This document shows, one piece after another, positions 1-9,779 of a stretch of DNA of 64,000 nucleotides. A program made the translations under genes and the position numbers. Below the pieces are notes generated by a model. That model saw only the letters and a list, made by a program, of their open reading frames with translations, made no database searches and was not told the DNA's origin. Source of the stretch: Lewinellaceae bacterium (GTDB lineage Bacteria; Bacteroidota; Bacteroidia; Chitinophagales; Saprospiraceae); assembly GCA_020636105.1 (NCBI GenBank), contig JACJYL010000001.1, positions 4,486,001 through 4,550,000 on the forward strand, in the 5' to 3' direction. Within the stretch, counting starts at the first letter, position 1, and each line of letters starts with the position of its first letter.

Positions 1-3000
1 CGGGTGGCAGTACAGGGGCTACATTGGATGTACCCGCCGCGGGCGAATATTTTGTAACTATTACAGATGCAGCCAATGGCTGTACTTCATCCAGTTCTAT
101 TACGATTACCGAAAACTATACTGCACCCGTGGCAGACCTGAGTACCTCAGCTACTGTATTGGACTGTTTTAATGGCATAATTACGCTTGATGCGATAGGC
201 TCTGCCGGACAGGGAAGCTTAAGTTATGAATGGACCGATGGTAGTACCAATAATTTTATCGTAATATCAGAGGTTGGAGAATATGCTGTTACAATTACCG
301 ACGCTGCCAATGGTTGTACTGCTGTGGAAAGTGTTACGATTACAGAGAACTTCACTGAACCAACCGCAGTCATTGATGCGCCAACGACTCAGTTGGATTG
401 TAATGTTTCAAGTATTACGCTTGATGCCACTGGCTCAACGGGGCAGGGAACCTTGTATTATGATTGGACTGGCGGTAGCACCGATCCTACCCTCGAAGTA
501 ACTTCAGCGGGGGATTATTCCGTCACGATCACAGATGCTGCAAATCAGTGTACTTCGGTGGCGACTATCACCATCACCGAGAATTTTACCAATCCAACGG
601 CTTTGATTGATGCTCCGGCAACAGAATTGAATTGTGAAATAACGAGTATTGAATTGAATGCTGCTGTTTCTTTTGGACAGGGAGACCTGGGCTATGAATG
701 GACAGGTGGAAGCACGGATTCCACGCTTGTTGTGACAACTGCAGGGAATTATTCAGTAACGGTTACGGATTTGGTCAACGGCTGTAGTGCTTTTGCAACC
801 CAAACCATTACTCAGGATGAGAATGTGCCTACAGCAGCTATAGATGCACCGGAAACTCAATTGGATTGCAATACCGGCAGTATTACTCTGGATGCTTCCG
901 GCTCAACCGGACAAGGCACTTTGACTTATGAATGGACAGGTGGCAGCACCGGTTCGACCCTTGAAGTGACGGCAGGTGGCAATTATGGCGTGACGATTAC
1001 CGATGATGCCAACGGCTGTACGGCTCAAGCAAATATTACGATCACTGAAAATTATATAGAACCAACCGCAGCGATTGATGCACCAATGACACAATTGGAT
1101 TGTACCACGGGCAGTATAACACTGGATGCTTCCGGTTCTACCGGACAAGGCACATTGACGTATGAATGGACGGGTGGCAGCACAGGTTCAACCCTTCAAG
1201 TGGCTGTGGCCGGAGATTACTCCGTAACGGTAACTGATTCGGAGAACGGCTGTTCTGCGGTGGCTACGATAACGATCACCCAGGATGAGAATGTACCCAC
1301 AGCATCAATTGATGCCCCAACGACCCAGTTGGATTGTAATGTGGCAAGCATTATCCTCGATGCTTCCGGATCCACCGGTCAAAATGCTTTGACTTATGAA
1401 TGGACAGGGGGAAGCTCCAATGCAACATTGGAAGTAACCATGGCGGGAGATTATACAGTAACCGTTACAGATACTCAGAATGGCTGTACATCTTCGGCAA
1501 CCATAACGATTACCGAAAACTATACTTCTCCATCGATAATATGGTTTGCGCCAACGACCCAATTGGACTGTGTAACAGGAAGTATAACGCTTGACGCTTC
1601 CGGTTCGACGGGTCAGGGAGTCTTAGGTTATGAATGGACGGGTGGCAGTACAGGGGCTACATTGGATGTAACCGCCGCGGGCGAATATTTTGTAACTATT
1701 ACAGATGCAGCCAATGGGTGTACTTCATCGAGTTCTATTACGATTACCGAAAACTATACGGCACCCGTGGCAGACCTGAGTACCTCAGCTACTGTATTGG
1801 ACTGTTTTAATGGCATAATTACACTTGATGCGATAGGCTCTGCCGGACAGGGAACCTTAAGTTATGGATGGACCGATGGTAGTACCAATAATTTTATCGT
1901 AATATCAGAGGTTGGAGAATATGCTGTTACAATTACCGACGCTGCCAATGGCTGTACTGCTGTGGAAAGTGTTACGATTACAGAGAACTTCACTGAACCA
2001 ACCGCAGTCATAGATGCGCCAACGACTCAGTTGGATTGTAATGTTTCAAGTATTACGCTTGATGCCACTGGCTCAACGGGGCAGGGAATCTTGTTTTATG
2101 ATTGGACAGGCGGCAGCACCGATCCTACCCTCGAGGTAACTTCAGCGGGGGATTATTCAATCACGATCACAGATGCTGCAAATCAGTGTACTTCGGTGGC
2201 GACTATCACCATCACCGATAATTTTACCAATCCAACGGCTTTGATTGATGCCCCGGCTACCGAATTGACTTGTGAGGTAACCAGTATAGAGTTGAATGCG
2301 GCTATTTCCTTTGGACAAGGAGACCTGAGTTATGAATGGACCGGCGGCAGCACGGATTCAACGCTTGTAGTGACGACGGCTGGTGATTATTCAGTAACAG
2401 TGACAGATCCAGTCAACGGCTGTAGTGCTGTAGCATCAGTGACAATTACACAAGATGGAAATGTTCCAACTGCTGTAATTGATGCACCTGAAACCCAATT
2501 GGATTGTGATACGGGCAGCATCATTTTAGATGCTTCGGGATCAACAGGACAAGGTACTTTAACCTACGAATGGACAGGCGGCAGCACTGGTTCCACCCTT
2601 GAAGTGACTGTAGCCGGCGATTATGGCGTAACGATCACAGACAGCACCAACGGTTGTACGGCTGAAGCGAGCATAACGATCACAGAAAATTATATTGCCC
2701 CTACAGCAGTAATTGATGCGCCTGCAACCCAGCTTGATTGTACGACAGGCAGTATTATCCTCGATGCATCCGGATCAATGGGACAGGGCACTTTGAGTTA
2801 TGAATGGACGGGCGGTAGCACAGGGGCAACACTTGTAGTGGCATTAGCCGGTGATTACTCCGTGACCGTGACAGATAGTGCAAACGGCTGTACGGCTGTA
2901 AACATGATTACCATTACTCAGGACAGTGATGTACCAGTGGCGATGATAGATACACCTATTATGGAGCTGGACTGTAACGTTTTAGCCATAATCCTTGATG

Positions 3001-3276
3001 CTTCCGGTTCTACTGGCGTAAATCCGCTGACTTATGAATGGACGGGCGGCAGCACCAATGCGGCTTTGGAAGTGACTATGGGAGGCGTTTATTCGGTTAC
3101 CGTGACGGATTCACAAAACGGATGTACTTCGGCCACATCGATTAATATTACCGAAAATTATACTTCACCATCAATAATATGGTTCACGCCAACAACACAA
3201 CTGGATTGTGATACAGGCAGTATTGTCGTGGACGCTTCCGGTTCGACAGGACAAGGTATGCTGACTTATGAGTGGA
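1..3276 (+). repeat. 1638-bp super-repeat (7 x 78 codons), two copies
   Basis: The block from base 1 recurs at 1639, and its first part starts again at 3277. Both offsets are exactly 1638 bp, i.e. seven 234-bp units. Unit-specific signatures recur in the same order in both copies: VADLSTSATVLDC, then TELNC/TELTC, then SPSIIWF. The first roughly 650 bp of the two copies are nearly identical, while the rest is more diverged. This suggests recent duplication or gene conversion of units 1-3. The third copy diverges after about 115 bp. Confidence 0.9.
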
Positions 3277-5336
3277 CGGGCGGCAGTACCGGGTCAACGC
3301 TGGAGGTGACGGCAGCGGGAGAATATTTTGTAACCCTTACAGACGCAGCGAATGGATGTTCTTCATCCAGTTCTATTACCATCACAGAAAATTATACAAC
3401 ACCCTCAGCGTCAATTGATGTACCAACGACTCAGTTGGATTGTAATGTAGCCAGTATTGCTCTGGATGCATCCGGATCGATGGGCCAGGGTGCTTTGACA
3501 TATGAGTGGACCGGCGGCAGCACCAATGCTACTCTTGACGTAACCATGGTCGGTGATTACTTTGTAACTGTGTCAGATGGAGCCAATGGTTGTCAGTCTG
3601 TGACTTTCGTTAGTATTACCCAGGACCTATTGGCTCCCAATGCGGTAATTACGCCACCAGCTATCACATTATTGGATTGTAATAATCCAACGATTACGCT
3701 AGATGCAGGCCCTTCAAGCGGCCAGGGAGTTTTATCCTATGAGTGGACAGGAGGAGGTACGAATGCTACCCTTGAAGTTACTTCTGCCGGGGATTATTTC
3801 GTCACGGTGACAGATGCCCAAAATGGATGTACAGCAGTAGACATGGTCACCTTAACGGAAGATTTTATGGCTCCCGTGGTGGTAATTGAAACACCTTTGG
3901 GTACCCAGCTGGATTGTGATACGGAAATGTTGACCATAAATGCAGGCAACTCTACGGGGCAAGGTGTTTTGTCTTATGAGTGGACAGGTGGCAGTACAAA
4001 TCCATCCCTGGAAGTGACAGCACCCGGTAATTACTCCGTAACCATTTCCGATAGCCAAAATGGCTGTACGGCTATTGAAACGATTGTGATTACCCAGGAT
4101 ATGGGCAATGTAATGGTAAGTTACAATGACCCTGTTTGCGTAGGAGATGAATTAGAATTATTCAATACAAACACGGCCACACAATGGCAATGGGAAGGAC
4201 CAGATGACTTTACCTCAACGATTCAGAATCCAACGATCTCTCAGGTAACCACAGCCGCGAGCGGAATTTATTTCGTCACTATTACGGAAACATCCGGTTG
4301 TACTTATGTTGGTTCCGTAGATGTTGTAGTTAATACAATACCTGAGATCAATATTACGGGATCTGAGGAAGTTTGTGAACAAGGGACGATAGACTTGACA
4401 GAGGATGCCGGTGATGCGGTTTCCTGGAGTTGGTCCGGGCCCGATAGTTTCTCTGCCAGTAGCGGGAATATTAATATATCGATGGTTTCTGAACTTCAGC
4501 AAGGTGTATATCAGGTAAATATTACGGATATTAATGGGTGTGTAAATTCAGATCAGATTGACATTGCCATAAATGATCTTCCTTTAGTTGAGATCATTTC
4601 TTCTTCCCCTGTTTGTACCGACGAAGACCTGGAACTTCATGAAGTGGGTGGAAATGCCATCGAATGGTCATGGACCGGACCGGATGGATTTACAGCGTCA
4701 ACTTCAGACGTTTTTGTTTCTAGTAACCAGGTACTGGGCGGTACCTATTTGGTTACCATAACAGGGGAGAATGGATGTACGGCTACTGCTGAAACTATTG
4801 TTTCTACTGTCCAGGGACAGTTAATTGAAAGTAATTTTTTGGTTGGAAATATGGCCTGTCTTGGAGATAGCCTAAGGTTTATTGATTATACCAATATTGA
4901 TATCGATACTACCGCTACTTTCTTCTGGGATTTTGGTAATGGTGACACCAGTACCGAACGAGATCCTGTTTATGTTTACCATACTTCCGGTCTTTTTGAT
5001 ATTCAACTGGAGATTTTGAGCGGTAGTTGCCCTAATTTTTCGATGGTTAAATCTGTTGGGATAGTTGACTGTTTAAAGCAACCATTTGGACTGATTAATG
5101 CTTCTTTGCGCCCAACAATAAACGATGGTCAATTTGACATCTATGTAGAATTGATTGATAAAGGAGACGTTTTATTGGAAATCTATGATGTTAATGGGAA
5201 GAAAATCCAATCAGATTTTTATCAGAATATTGACAGTTTAGAAAAATCCATTACGATCCGGGAGGTTGGAATTTATTTTGTTCAAATAGGACATAAGAAT
5301 GGGGTGGAAATATTAAGAGCCATAGTTATTGAATAA
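1..5336 (+). CDS. Giant repeat adhesin, T9SS-sorted (5' end outside window)
   Basis: The frame is open from base 3, inside a repeat unit, so the true start lies upstream. At least 17 complete units of about 78 residues are visible, with consensus PTAxIDAPxTQLDC, SITLDASGSTGQG, YEWTGGST, VTxAGxYxVTVTDxxNGCT. Each unit has two Cys (in LDC and NGC), consistent with one disulfide per unit. The units resemble SprB-type/PKD-like repeats of Bacteroidota cell-surface adhesins. From about 4100 follow three degenerate Ig/PKD-like domains (key residues WxWxGPDxF and VTITxxxGC), a PKD domain with FFWDFGNGD near 4925, and a C-terminal T9SS type A sorting domain (LLEIYDVNGKKI, GIYFVQIG). Role by inference: exported, surface-anchored adhesin. 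The repeat family and sorting signal are clear; ligand and full size are unknown. Confidence 0.9.
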   Translation, partial: GGSTGATLDVPAAGEYFVTITDAANGCTSSSSITITENYTAPVADLSTSATVLDCFNGIITLDAIGSAGQGSLSYEWTDGSTNNFIVISEVGEYAVTITDAANGCTAVESVTITENFTEPTAVIDAPTTQLDCNVSSITLDATGSTGQGTLYYDWTGGSTDPTLEVTSAGDYSVTITDAANQCTSVATITITENFTNPTALIDAPATELNCEITSIELNAAVSFGQGDLGYEWTGGSTDSTLVVTTAGNYSVTVTDLVNGCSAFATQTITQDENVPTAAIDAPETQLDCNTGSITLDASGSTGQGTLTYEWTGGSTGSTLEVTAGGNYGVTITDDANGCTAQANITITENYIEPTAAIDAPMTQLDCTTGSITLDASGSTGQGTLTYEWTGGSTGSTLQVAVAGDYSVTVTDSENGCSAVATITITQDENVPTASIDAPTTQLDCNVASIILDASGSTGQNALTYEWTGGSSNATLEVTMAGDYTVTVTDTQNGCTSSATITITENYTSPSIIWFAPTTQLDCVTGSITLDASGSTGQGVLGYEWTGGSTGATLDVTAAGEYFVTITDAANGCTSSSSITITENYTAPVADLSTSATVLDCFNGIITLDAIGSAGQGTLSYGWTDGSTNNFIVISEVGEYAVTITDAANGCTAVESVTITENFTEPTAVIDAPTTQLDCNVSSITLDATGSTGQGILFYDWTGGSTDPTLEVTSAGDYSITITDAANQCTSVATITITDNFTNPTALIDAPATELTCEVTSIELNAAISFGQGDLSYEWTGGSTDSTLVVTTAGDYSVTVTDPVNGCSAVASVTITQDGNVPTAVIDAPETQLDCDTGSIILDASGSTGQGTLTYEWTGGSTGSTLEVTVAGDYGVTITDSTNGCTAEASITITENYIAPTAVIDAPATQLDCTTGSIILDASGSMGQGTLSYEWTGGSTGATLVVALAGDYSVTVTDSANGCTAVNMITITQDSDVPVAMIDTPIMELDCNVLAIILDASGSTGVNPLTYEWTGGSTNAALEVTMGGVYSVTVTDSQNGCTSATSINITENYTSPSIIWFTPTTQLDCDTGSIVVDASGSTGQGMLTYEWTGGSTGSTLEVTAAGEYFVTLTDAANGCSSSSSITITENYTTPSASIDVPTTQLDCNVASIALDASGSMGQGALTYEWTGGSTNATLDVTMVGDYFVTVSDGANGCQSVTFVSITQDLLAPNAVITPPAITLLDCNNPTITLDAGPSSGQGVLSYEWTGGGTNATLEVTSAGDYFVTVTDAQNGCTAVDMVTLTEDFMAPVVVIETPLGTQLDCDTEMLTINAGNSTGQGVLSYEWTGGSTNPSLEVTAPGNYSVTISDSQNGCTAIETIVITQDMGNVMVSYNDPVCVGDELELFNTNTATQWQWEGPDDFTSTIQNPTISQVTTAASGIYFVTITETSGCTYVGSVDVVVNTIPEINITGSEEVCEQGTIDLTEDAGDAVSWSWSGPDSFSASSGNINISMVSELQQGVYQVNITDINGCVNSDQIDIAINDLPLVEIISSSPVCTDEDLELHEVGGNAIEWSWTGPDGFTASTSDVFVSSNQVLGGTYLVTITGENGCTATAETIVSTVQGQLIESNFLVGNMACLGDSLRFIDYTNIDIDTTATFFWDFGNGDTSTERDPVYVYHTSGLFDIQLEILSGSCPNFSMVKSVGIVDCLKQPFGLINASLRPTINDGQFDIYVELIDKGDVLLEIYDVNGKKIQSDFYQNIDSLEKSITIREVGIYFVQIGHKNGVEILRAIVIE

Positions 5337-5428
5337 GGAAATTTATTCATGGCAGATGTGAATTTATTACCACCACAAACATTGAAAGAAAAACGCTAAA
5401 ATATCAGGGGAGTTTGGATTTTGTCGAG

Positions 5429-5469
5429 TAACCGGGAAGGATTTAATGGTTAAAAAGTCTTCCTGGTTA
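5429..5469. terminator. Weak hairpin between convergent genes
   Basis: Arms TAACCGGGAAG and CTTCCTGGTTA pair over 11 bp with one G-U, around a 19-nt loop. It sits between the adhesin and the convergent transporter gene. No T-run follows, so a terminator role is only a guess from position. Confidence 0.3.
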
Positions 5470-5520
5470 TTCACTCTCCAATCCCTTCATATCTATGAGG
5501 TATTACGTTACCCGCACTCT

Positions 5521-6996
5521 TCAAATCGACAACACCGGCAGCACATACATGTACATCAGCATGGTCAAAAGCATGATGCATAAAAAATTGAGACCCAAAC
5601 CACACTTTGCCATTTCCGGAATCGTAACGCGATTGCTTCCAAATATAACCGCATTGGTGCCTGTGCCCGAAGGCAGCATAAAGGAAAATGAACAGGCAAA
5701 TGTTGCGGGGATCATGAGCAATAAGGGGTTCATCTGACCGGCGATGGCCATGGCGGCCAGCACGGGCAGGAAAATATTTGCTGTAGCGGTATTGCTGTTG
5801 ATTTCGGTGATGAAAATCATGATGAAGATCACGATCACCAAAACCAGGAACATGGGATAGGTGCTGATAAAGCTCATTTTGGAACCCAAAAAGACGGCCA
5901 GTCCGGTCTGCTTAAAAGAATCGGCGATGGCATAACCTCCCCCGACGATCATGACAACGCCCCAGGGCACCTGTGAAGCATGTTCCCAGTTAAGCAGTTT
6001 ATTCGGGGCCGATTTGGGCTTGCTCTTGCCGGAAGGGATGGAAAACAATAATAAGGCGGACAGGATGGCGACCGTAGAATCGTGCACATAATCTTTAAGG
6101 CCCAAAAGGGAGGACCAGCCGGGGAACACAAAATTTTCCAATACTATATCTCTTCGGAAGATCCATCCCAATGCGGTAAACATAAAAATGGCGAATACCC
6201 TTTTTTCCATGGTCGTTAGCTTGCCGATGGCCATGATCTCCTGACGGATGATCTCCTGGCTGCCGGCAAAATGGCCGCTTATTTTAAAATATTTGGTAAG
6301 ATATACCCAGGTTATCGGCAGTATAATGAGCACAATGGGCGTACCCAGTTTCATCCATTCCAAAAAGTCTATCTCCGGCAATTCAGGGAAGGATTTGGCA
6401 AATACGCCGGCAAATACCATGTTGGGCGGCGTCCCAATCAGACTTCCCGTCCCCCCGATACTCGCAGCATAGGCAATAGCCAGCATTAAAGCCAGGCCAA
6501 ATTTGGGGTTTCGCTCCTCGTTTTCTTCTTCTTTATCAACGATGGCCAGGGCAATGGGCAGCATCAGCAATACCACGGCCACATTGGCAATCCAAAAGGA
6601 AAGAAAAGCCGTTGCGATCATAAAACTCAGCATAATTCTTTTCCGGCTCGTCCCCAGTTTGCTGATGATGTAAAGGGCTACTCTTTTGTGAAGGCCGCTG
6701 AGTTCAATGGATTTTGCCAAAAAGAAGCCGCCCAGCAGCATTAAAACATAGTTGTGACCATAATTTTCGGTGGTGGTGCCGGCGTCGAGAATGCCCAATA
6801 ACGGAAATAAGGCAATGGGGACAAAAGCGGTGGCATAGATGGGAATACATTCGGTCACCCACCAAATGGCCATCAACAAGGCTACGCCCAAAGCTTTTAG
6901 GGCTTCCGGTTTCATCCCGTCCGGTGGCGGGACTAAAACGCAAAATAATAGAATAAGGATGCCGGTCCAAAATCCGATCTGTTTAGATTTAGTCAT
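5521..6996 (-). CDS. DASS/SLC13-family sodium:dicarboxylate-type symporter
   Basis: 491-residue polytopic membrane protein with about a dozen hydrophobic segments, the usual length for the divalent anion:Na+ symporter family (SdcS, CitT, NaDC). Family signatures are present: GGTGSLIGTPPNMVF near residue 180 (the SNT-like Na+/substrate loop of the first half) and EINSNTATANIFLPV near residue 400 (the matching loop of the second half). Expected role is Na+-coupled uptake of C4/C5-dicarboxylates or a related anion; the exact substrate cannot be read from the sequence. It starts MTKSKQIGFWTG, stands alone, and is convergent with the adhesin and divergent from the DUF4395 gene. Confidence 0.9.
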   Translation of the reverse strand: MTKSKQIGFWTGILILLFCVLVPPPDGMKPEALKALGVALLMAIWWVTECIPIYATAFVPIALFPLLGILDAGTTTENYGHNYVLMLLGGFFLAKSIELSGLHKRVALYIISKLGTSRKRIMLSFMIATAFLSFWIANVAVVLLMLPIALAIVDKEEENEERNPKFGLALMLAIAYAASIGGTGSLIGTPPNMVFAGVFAKSFPELPEIDFLEWMKLGTPIVLIILPITWVYLTKYFKISGHFAGSQEIIRQEIMAIGKLTTMEKRVFAIFMFTALGWIFRRDIVLENFVFPGWSSLLGLKDYVHDSTVAILSALLLFSIPSGKSKPKSAPNKLLNWEHASQVPWGVVMIVGGGYAIADSFKQTGLAVFLGSKMSFISTYPMFLVLVIVIFIMIFITEINSNTATANIFLPVLAAMAIAGQMNPLLLMIPATFACSFSFMLPSGTGTNAVIFGSNRVTIPEMAKCGLGLNFLCIMLLTMLMYMYVLPVLSI

Positions 6997-7181
6997 GAAA
7001 ATTTCCGTTTAATTCGAAGCTATAAACCACTTCAATATTGTCTGTCAATGGATTCAATGGTAAAATAGGATAAATTCATTATTTGCTGTTATAGTTTTTA
7101 AGGGAATCTGACCGTAGAGGTCCCAGAAGTTCGTATTGTCATTAAGGGTTTTGTTTTTGATAAAAAAGCCCTGTATTGTCA

Positions 7182-7221
7182 TTTGTTTTAGCGTAACCAT
7201 TCCCTACAATGTGTACCTTTG
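7182..7221 (+). promoter_or_regulatory. Bacteroidota-type promoter for the DUF4395 gene
   Basis: TACCTTTG at 7214-7221 matches the TAnnTTTG -7 element and lies 29 bp before the ATG, giving a short leader. A TTTG at 7182-7185 is a possible upstream element, but the 28-bp spacing is longer than usual, so only the -7 box is well supported. Confidence 0.55.
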
Positions 7222-7250
7222 CCCGCTCAAACAAAAAATAAAACACAAAC

Positions 7251-7790
7251 ATGTCATTGATCAGTTTTGGAGAATATATCGAAGGAAGGGCATACAAGGT
7301 GCTTGATGAACGAATCGTCCGCGGAAGTGCTGGCATATTGCTGTTCCTGGCCGTCATAGCCTCTATCAATGGGTTTATCCTTAAAAACTATATTGTAGTA
7401 CCCTACATTTCCGGGTTTCTGGCACTAAATTTTCTTATCGGAATTTTTATTAACCCTAAATTTTCCCCGACCATGTTTATTTCATGGGTAATGGTAAAAA
7501 ATCAAAGTCCTCTCCCCATCGGAGCTATCCAAAAAAAGTTTGCCTGGAGCCTTGGGTTGGTCTTATCCACCACCATTTTTATTTTGTCCCTGTTTTTGCT
7601 GTCGGATGAATCCTATTTTGATCCGGTGTGTCTGTTGTGCTTAACCTGTATTGGTCTGCTATTCCTTGAGACCGCCTTTGGAATATGTATGGGGTGCAAG
7701 CTTTACCATCTGTCCGTTTATTTAAAGCTGATAAAACCACCCAAAGAAAAACCAAACTGTATGGGCGATGCATGTGATACAGATGTTTAG
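7251..7790 (+). CDS. DUF4395-family membrane protein
   Basis: 179 residues with about four transmembrane segments. The N-terminus (LDERIVRGSAGILLFLAV) and the Cys-rich C-terminal part match the DUF4395 family, usually small inner-membrane proteins near thiol/rhodanese functions. Cysteines occur in PVCLLCLTC and FGICMGCKLY, the latter a CxxC motif, and again in NCMGDAC at the tail. A thiol-related role (redox or sulfur handling) is inference from the CxxC; no partner gene is adjacent. The ATG at 7251 fits the -7 element just upstream. Monocistronic as far as visible. Confidence 0.75.
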   Translation: MSLISFGEYIEGRAYKVLDERIVRGSAGILLFLAVIASINGFILKNYIVVPYISGFLALNFLIGIFINPKFSPTMFISWVMVKNQSPLPIGAIQKKFAWSLGLVLSTTIFILSLFLLSDESYFDPVCLLCLTCIGLLFLETAFGICMGCKLYHLSVYLKLIKPPKEKPNCMGDACDTDV

Positions 7791-7941
7791 AGCAGTGCTA
7801 AGCATAAAAGAATAGCAAAGCTGATGGCCTTAAGTCGCCCGGCCCAAAAATAAAAGACCTGTAGAGGCGGTCTTAGAAGGCTGTATAGAGACGGTTGATT
7901 GAAACGTAAATTACACAATCCGTTTTTATCGGTAAAATCAG

Positions 7942-8773
7942 TTGGATCTGTGTTCTGTTTTGAGCCAGATGTATTTGGAAATGTACCAGCAAAAGCAAAA
8001 GAATAAAAACAGCTACCGCATTCCTGGTCCCACCCGGGCGAGGCTGGATTATGTGATGGCAAACCCGTCAAAAGGAACGCTCTACCTTGATTACGGGGAT
8101 GCTCAAACGCTGGAACGCTGGTCGTGGTGTGACGCCCTGTTTATGGCCCCGCCCGTTTATGTGAAAATGGCAAACATCACGGGCAATGAAAAGTATGTGG
8201 CCTTTATGGATAAAGAATTCAAGGCTACGCATGATTTTTTATACGATAAGGAGGAACATTTATTCTACCGGGACCGCCGCTATTTTCCTGAAAAAATACG
8301 GGAAGCCAACGGCCAAAAAGTATTCTGGGGTCGCGGCAATGGCTGGGTGATGGGAGGCCTGGTTTCCATCCTGAAAGATTTGCCCCAAGACAGCAAGTAC
8401 CGGCCTTTTTTACGAACAGCTTTTTAGAGAAATGGCCGAAAAAATAGCTGCCCGCCAGGATGAAACAGGCTTCTGGCACGCCAGTATGCTCGACCACGAA
8501 AGTTATCCAAATCCGGAGACCAGTTCAAGTTCATTTTTTTGTTATGCACTCACCTATGGAGTAAATGCCGGCTTACTTGACAAAGTCAAATATACTACCA
8601 TCGTAACCAAAGCATGGCAGGCCCTGGTCAGTTGTGTTTTTGCGGATGGAAAATTAGGCTGGGTGCAACCCATTGGCCAGGATCCTAAGTTGGTTACGGC
8701 GGATATGACGGAAGTGTATGGCGTAGGAGCCTTTTTGCTGGCGGGGACGGAGATGTTGAAATGGCTAAAGTAG
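7942..8773 (+). pseudogene. Decayed GH105 unsaturated glycuronyl hydrolase
   Basis: The remaining sequence matches GH105 enzymes (YteR/YesR type), which remove 4,5-unsaturated uronic acid from pectin- or ulvan-derived oligosaccharides. Landmarks are ERWSWCDALFMAPP, KVFWGRGNGWVMGG and, in the second part, ETGFWHASMLDHESYPNPET. Two lesions are visible. First, a one-base insertion in the T6 run at 8406-8411: removing one T continues the frame as PFYEQLFREMAEK. Second, the N-terminal 100 or so residues are missing, because an in-frame TAA lies at 7933 and nothing homologous is seen upstream. The T-run lesion alone could be a sequencing error, but with the missing N-terminus a pseudogene is the better call. 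Confidence 0.8.
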
Positions 8774-9214
8774 GCGCTTAGACCTCAAAGGTAATTGCGG
8801 ATAGCTGAAATCAGTTAATGAATCGGTTTCGGGATGGTAATAGGGATTTTACAATTCCCATTCGGATGCAGCAACATGTTTAATCCATGTTTTTCTGGGT
8901 TCCTTCATAGCAGTTGAATAAAAAAAACAAGGTTCGAGACTAATTAACCCAGATTGCGAGGCAACTTGTGAAAAGTTCAAATTACAAATTACAATCTTCA
9001 AATTTGTGATTTACAGTGATTATCTTTTTTAGAATAGGTATTTTAAAATTAAAAATTGCCAGGTTTGCCGATTTATCGCAACTCGGGTTAATGAGGATAA
9101 ATTTCGATATGTTGTGTTTTCGTTGGGTTGATCACTAATGATAGAGATTATTACCCATTTATCCACTTTATATTCGTATCTTTAAGAGAAAATTTTTTAA
9201 TCTAAAAAAAATAT
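8774..9214. other. AT-rich intergenic region
   Basis: No gene is recognisable on either strand. The stretch is AT-rich, with low-complexity CAAATTACAAATTACAA-type sequence near 8980, and ends in the leader of the cold-shock-domain gene. Confidence 0.6.
9177..9184 (+). promoter_or_regulatory. Candidate -7 element of the cold-shock gene
   Basis: TATCTTTA differs from TAnnTTTG at the last base and lies about 30 bp before the ATG at 9215. An A-rich leader with a long A-run precedes the start. Confidence 0.4.
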
Positions 9215-9673
9215 ATGGCGAAATCGCAGCAGTCCTTCGGTAAAAAAGAAAAAGAAAAAAAACGTATAAAAAAGAAAAAAGAGAAATTAGAGCGCCGGGA
9301 GCAGCGCAAAATTGAAAAAAATGAAAATGGGCCCGTGGCATTTGAAGATATGCTCTCCTATGTAGATGAAAACGGTAATCTTACGGCCACCCCGCCAGAT
9401 CCTTCCAAAAAGAAAAAAATCAAAGCTGAAGACATCATCCTTGGGGTTCCACCAGTGGATAAGTCCAGCAGATCGGTTATCCGCAAAGGACAGGTGAAAT
9501 TCTTCAACGACGAAAAAGGCTATGGCTTTATCATAGATGAGGAAACAAAAGATAGTCTTTTTGTACACATGAACAACACCGCTGAATCCATTCGGGAAAA
9601 TGACAAAGTGACTTTCGAAATTGAAATGGGCCCCAAGGGGGCCAATGCGGTGAATGTGAAATTAGTAGAATAG
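9215..9673 (+). CDS. Cold-shock-domain protein with basic N-terminal extension
   Basis: 152 residues. The C-terminal roughly 65 residues form a cold-shock domain (GQVKFFNDEKGYGFI with RNP1 KGYGFI, then LFVHM as RNP2, and a final NAVNVKLVE strand). Such OB-fold domains bind single-stranded RNA or DNA and act as RNA chaperones in the cytoplasm. The first 40 residues are highly basic (KKEKEKKRIKKKKEKLERR) and probably add nonspecific nucleic-acid binding. A linker of about 45 residues joins the two. This extended form is common in Bacteroidota, unlike the bare 70-residue CspA. Monocistronic, with its own A/T-rich leader. Confidence 0.88.
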   Translation: MAKSQQSFGKKEKEKKRIKKKKEKLERREQRKIEKNENGPVAFEDMLSYVDENGNLTATPPDPSKKKKIKAEDIILGVPPVDKSSRSVIRKGQVKFFNDEKGYGFIIDEETKDSLFVHMNNTAESIRENDKVTFEIEMGPKGANAVNVKLVE

Positions 9674-9779
9674 CAAATTATCCTGGCTTGGTTCAAGTTG
9701 TGTATTCCCACAAGGTTTTAATGGAGAAATTCACCCGCAAGGAGCCTCCTGATTTTTCCTGCGCTTAACTACCTGAAAT

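Noticed and set aside
903..1562. Antisense frames in the adhesin
   Set aside because: Shadows of the repeat in the opposite strand; no signals of their own.
7054..7182. 42-codon minus-strand frame upstream of the transporter
   Set aside because: Reads like protein (NTNFWDLYGQIPLK) but overlaps the promoter of DUF4395, and no family is recognised; left as uncertain.
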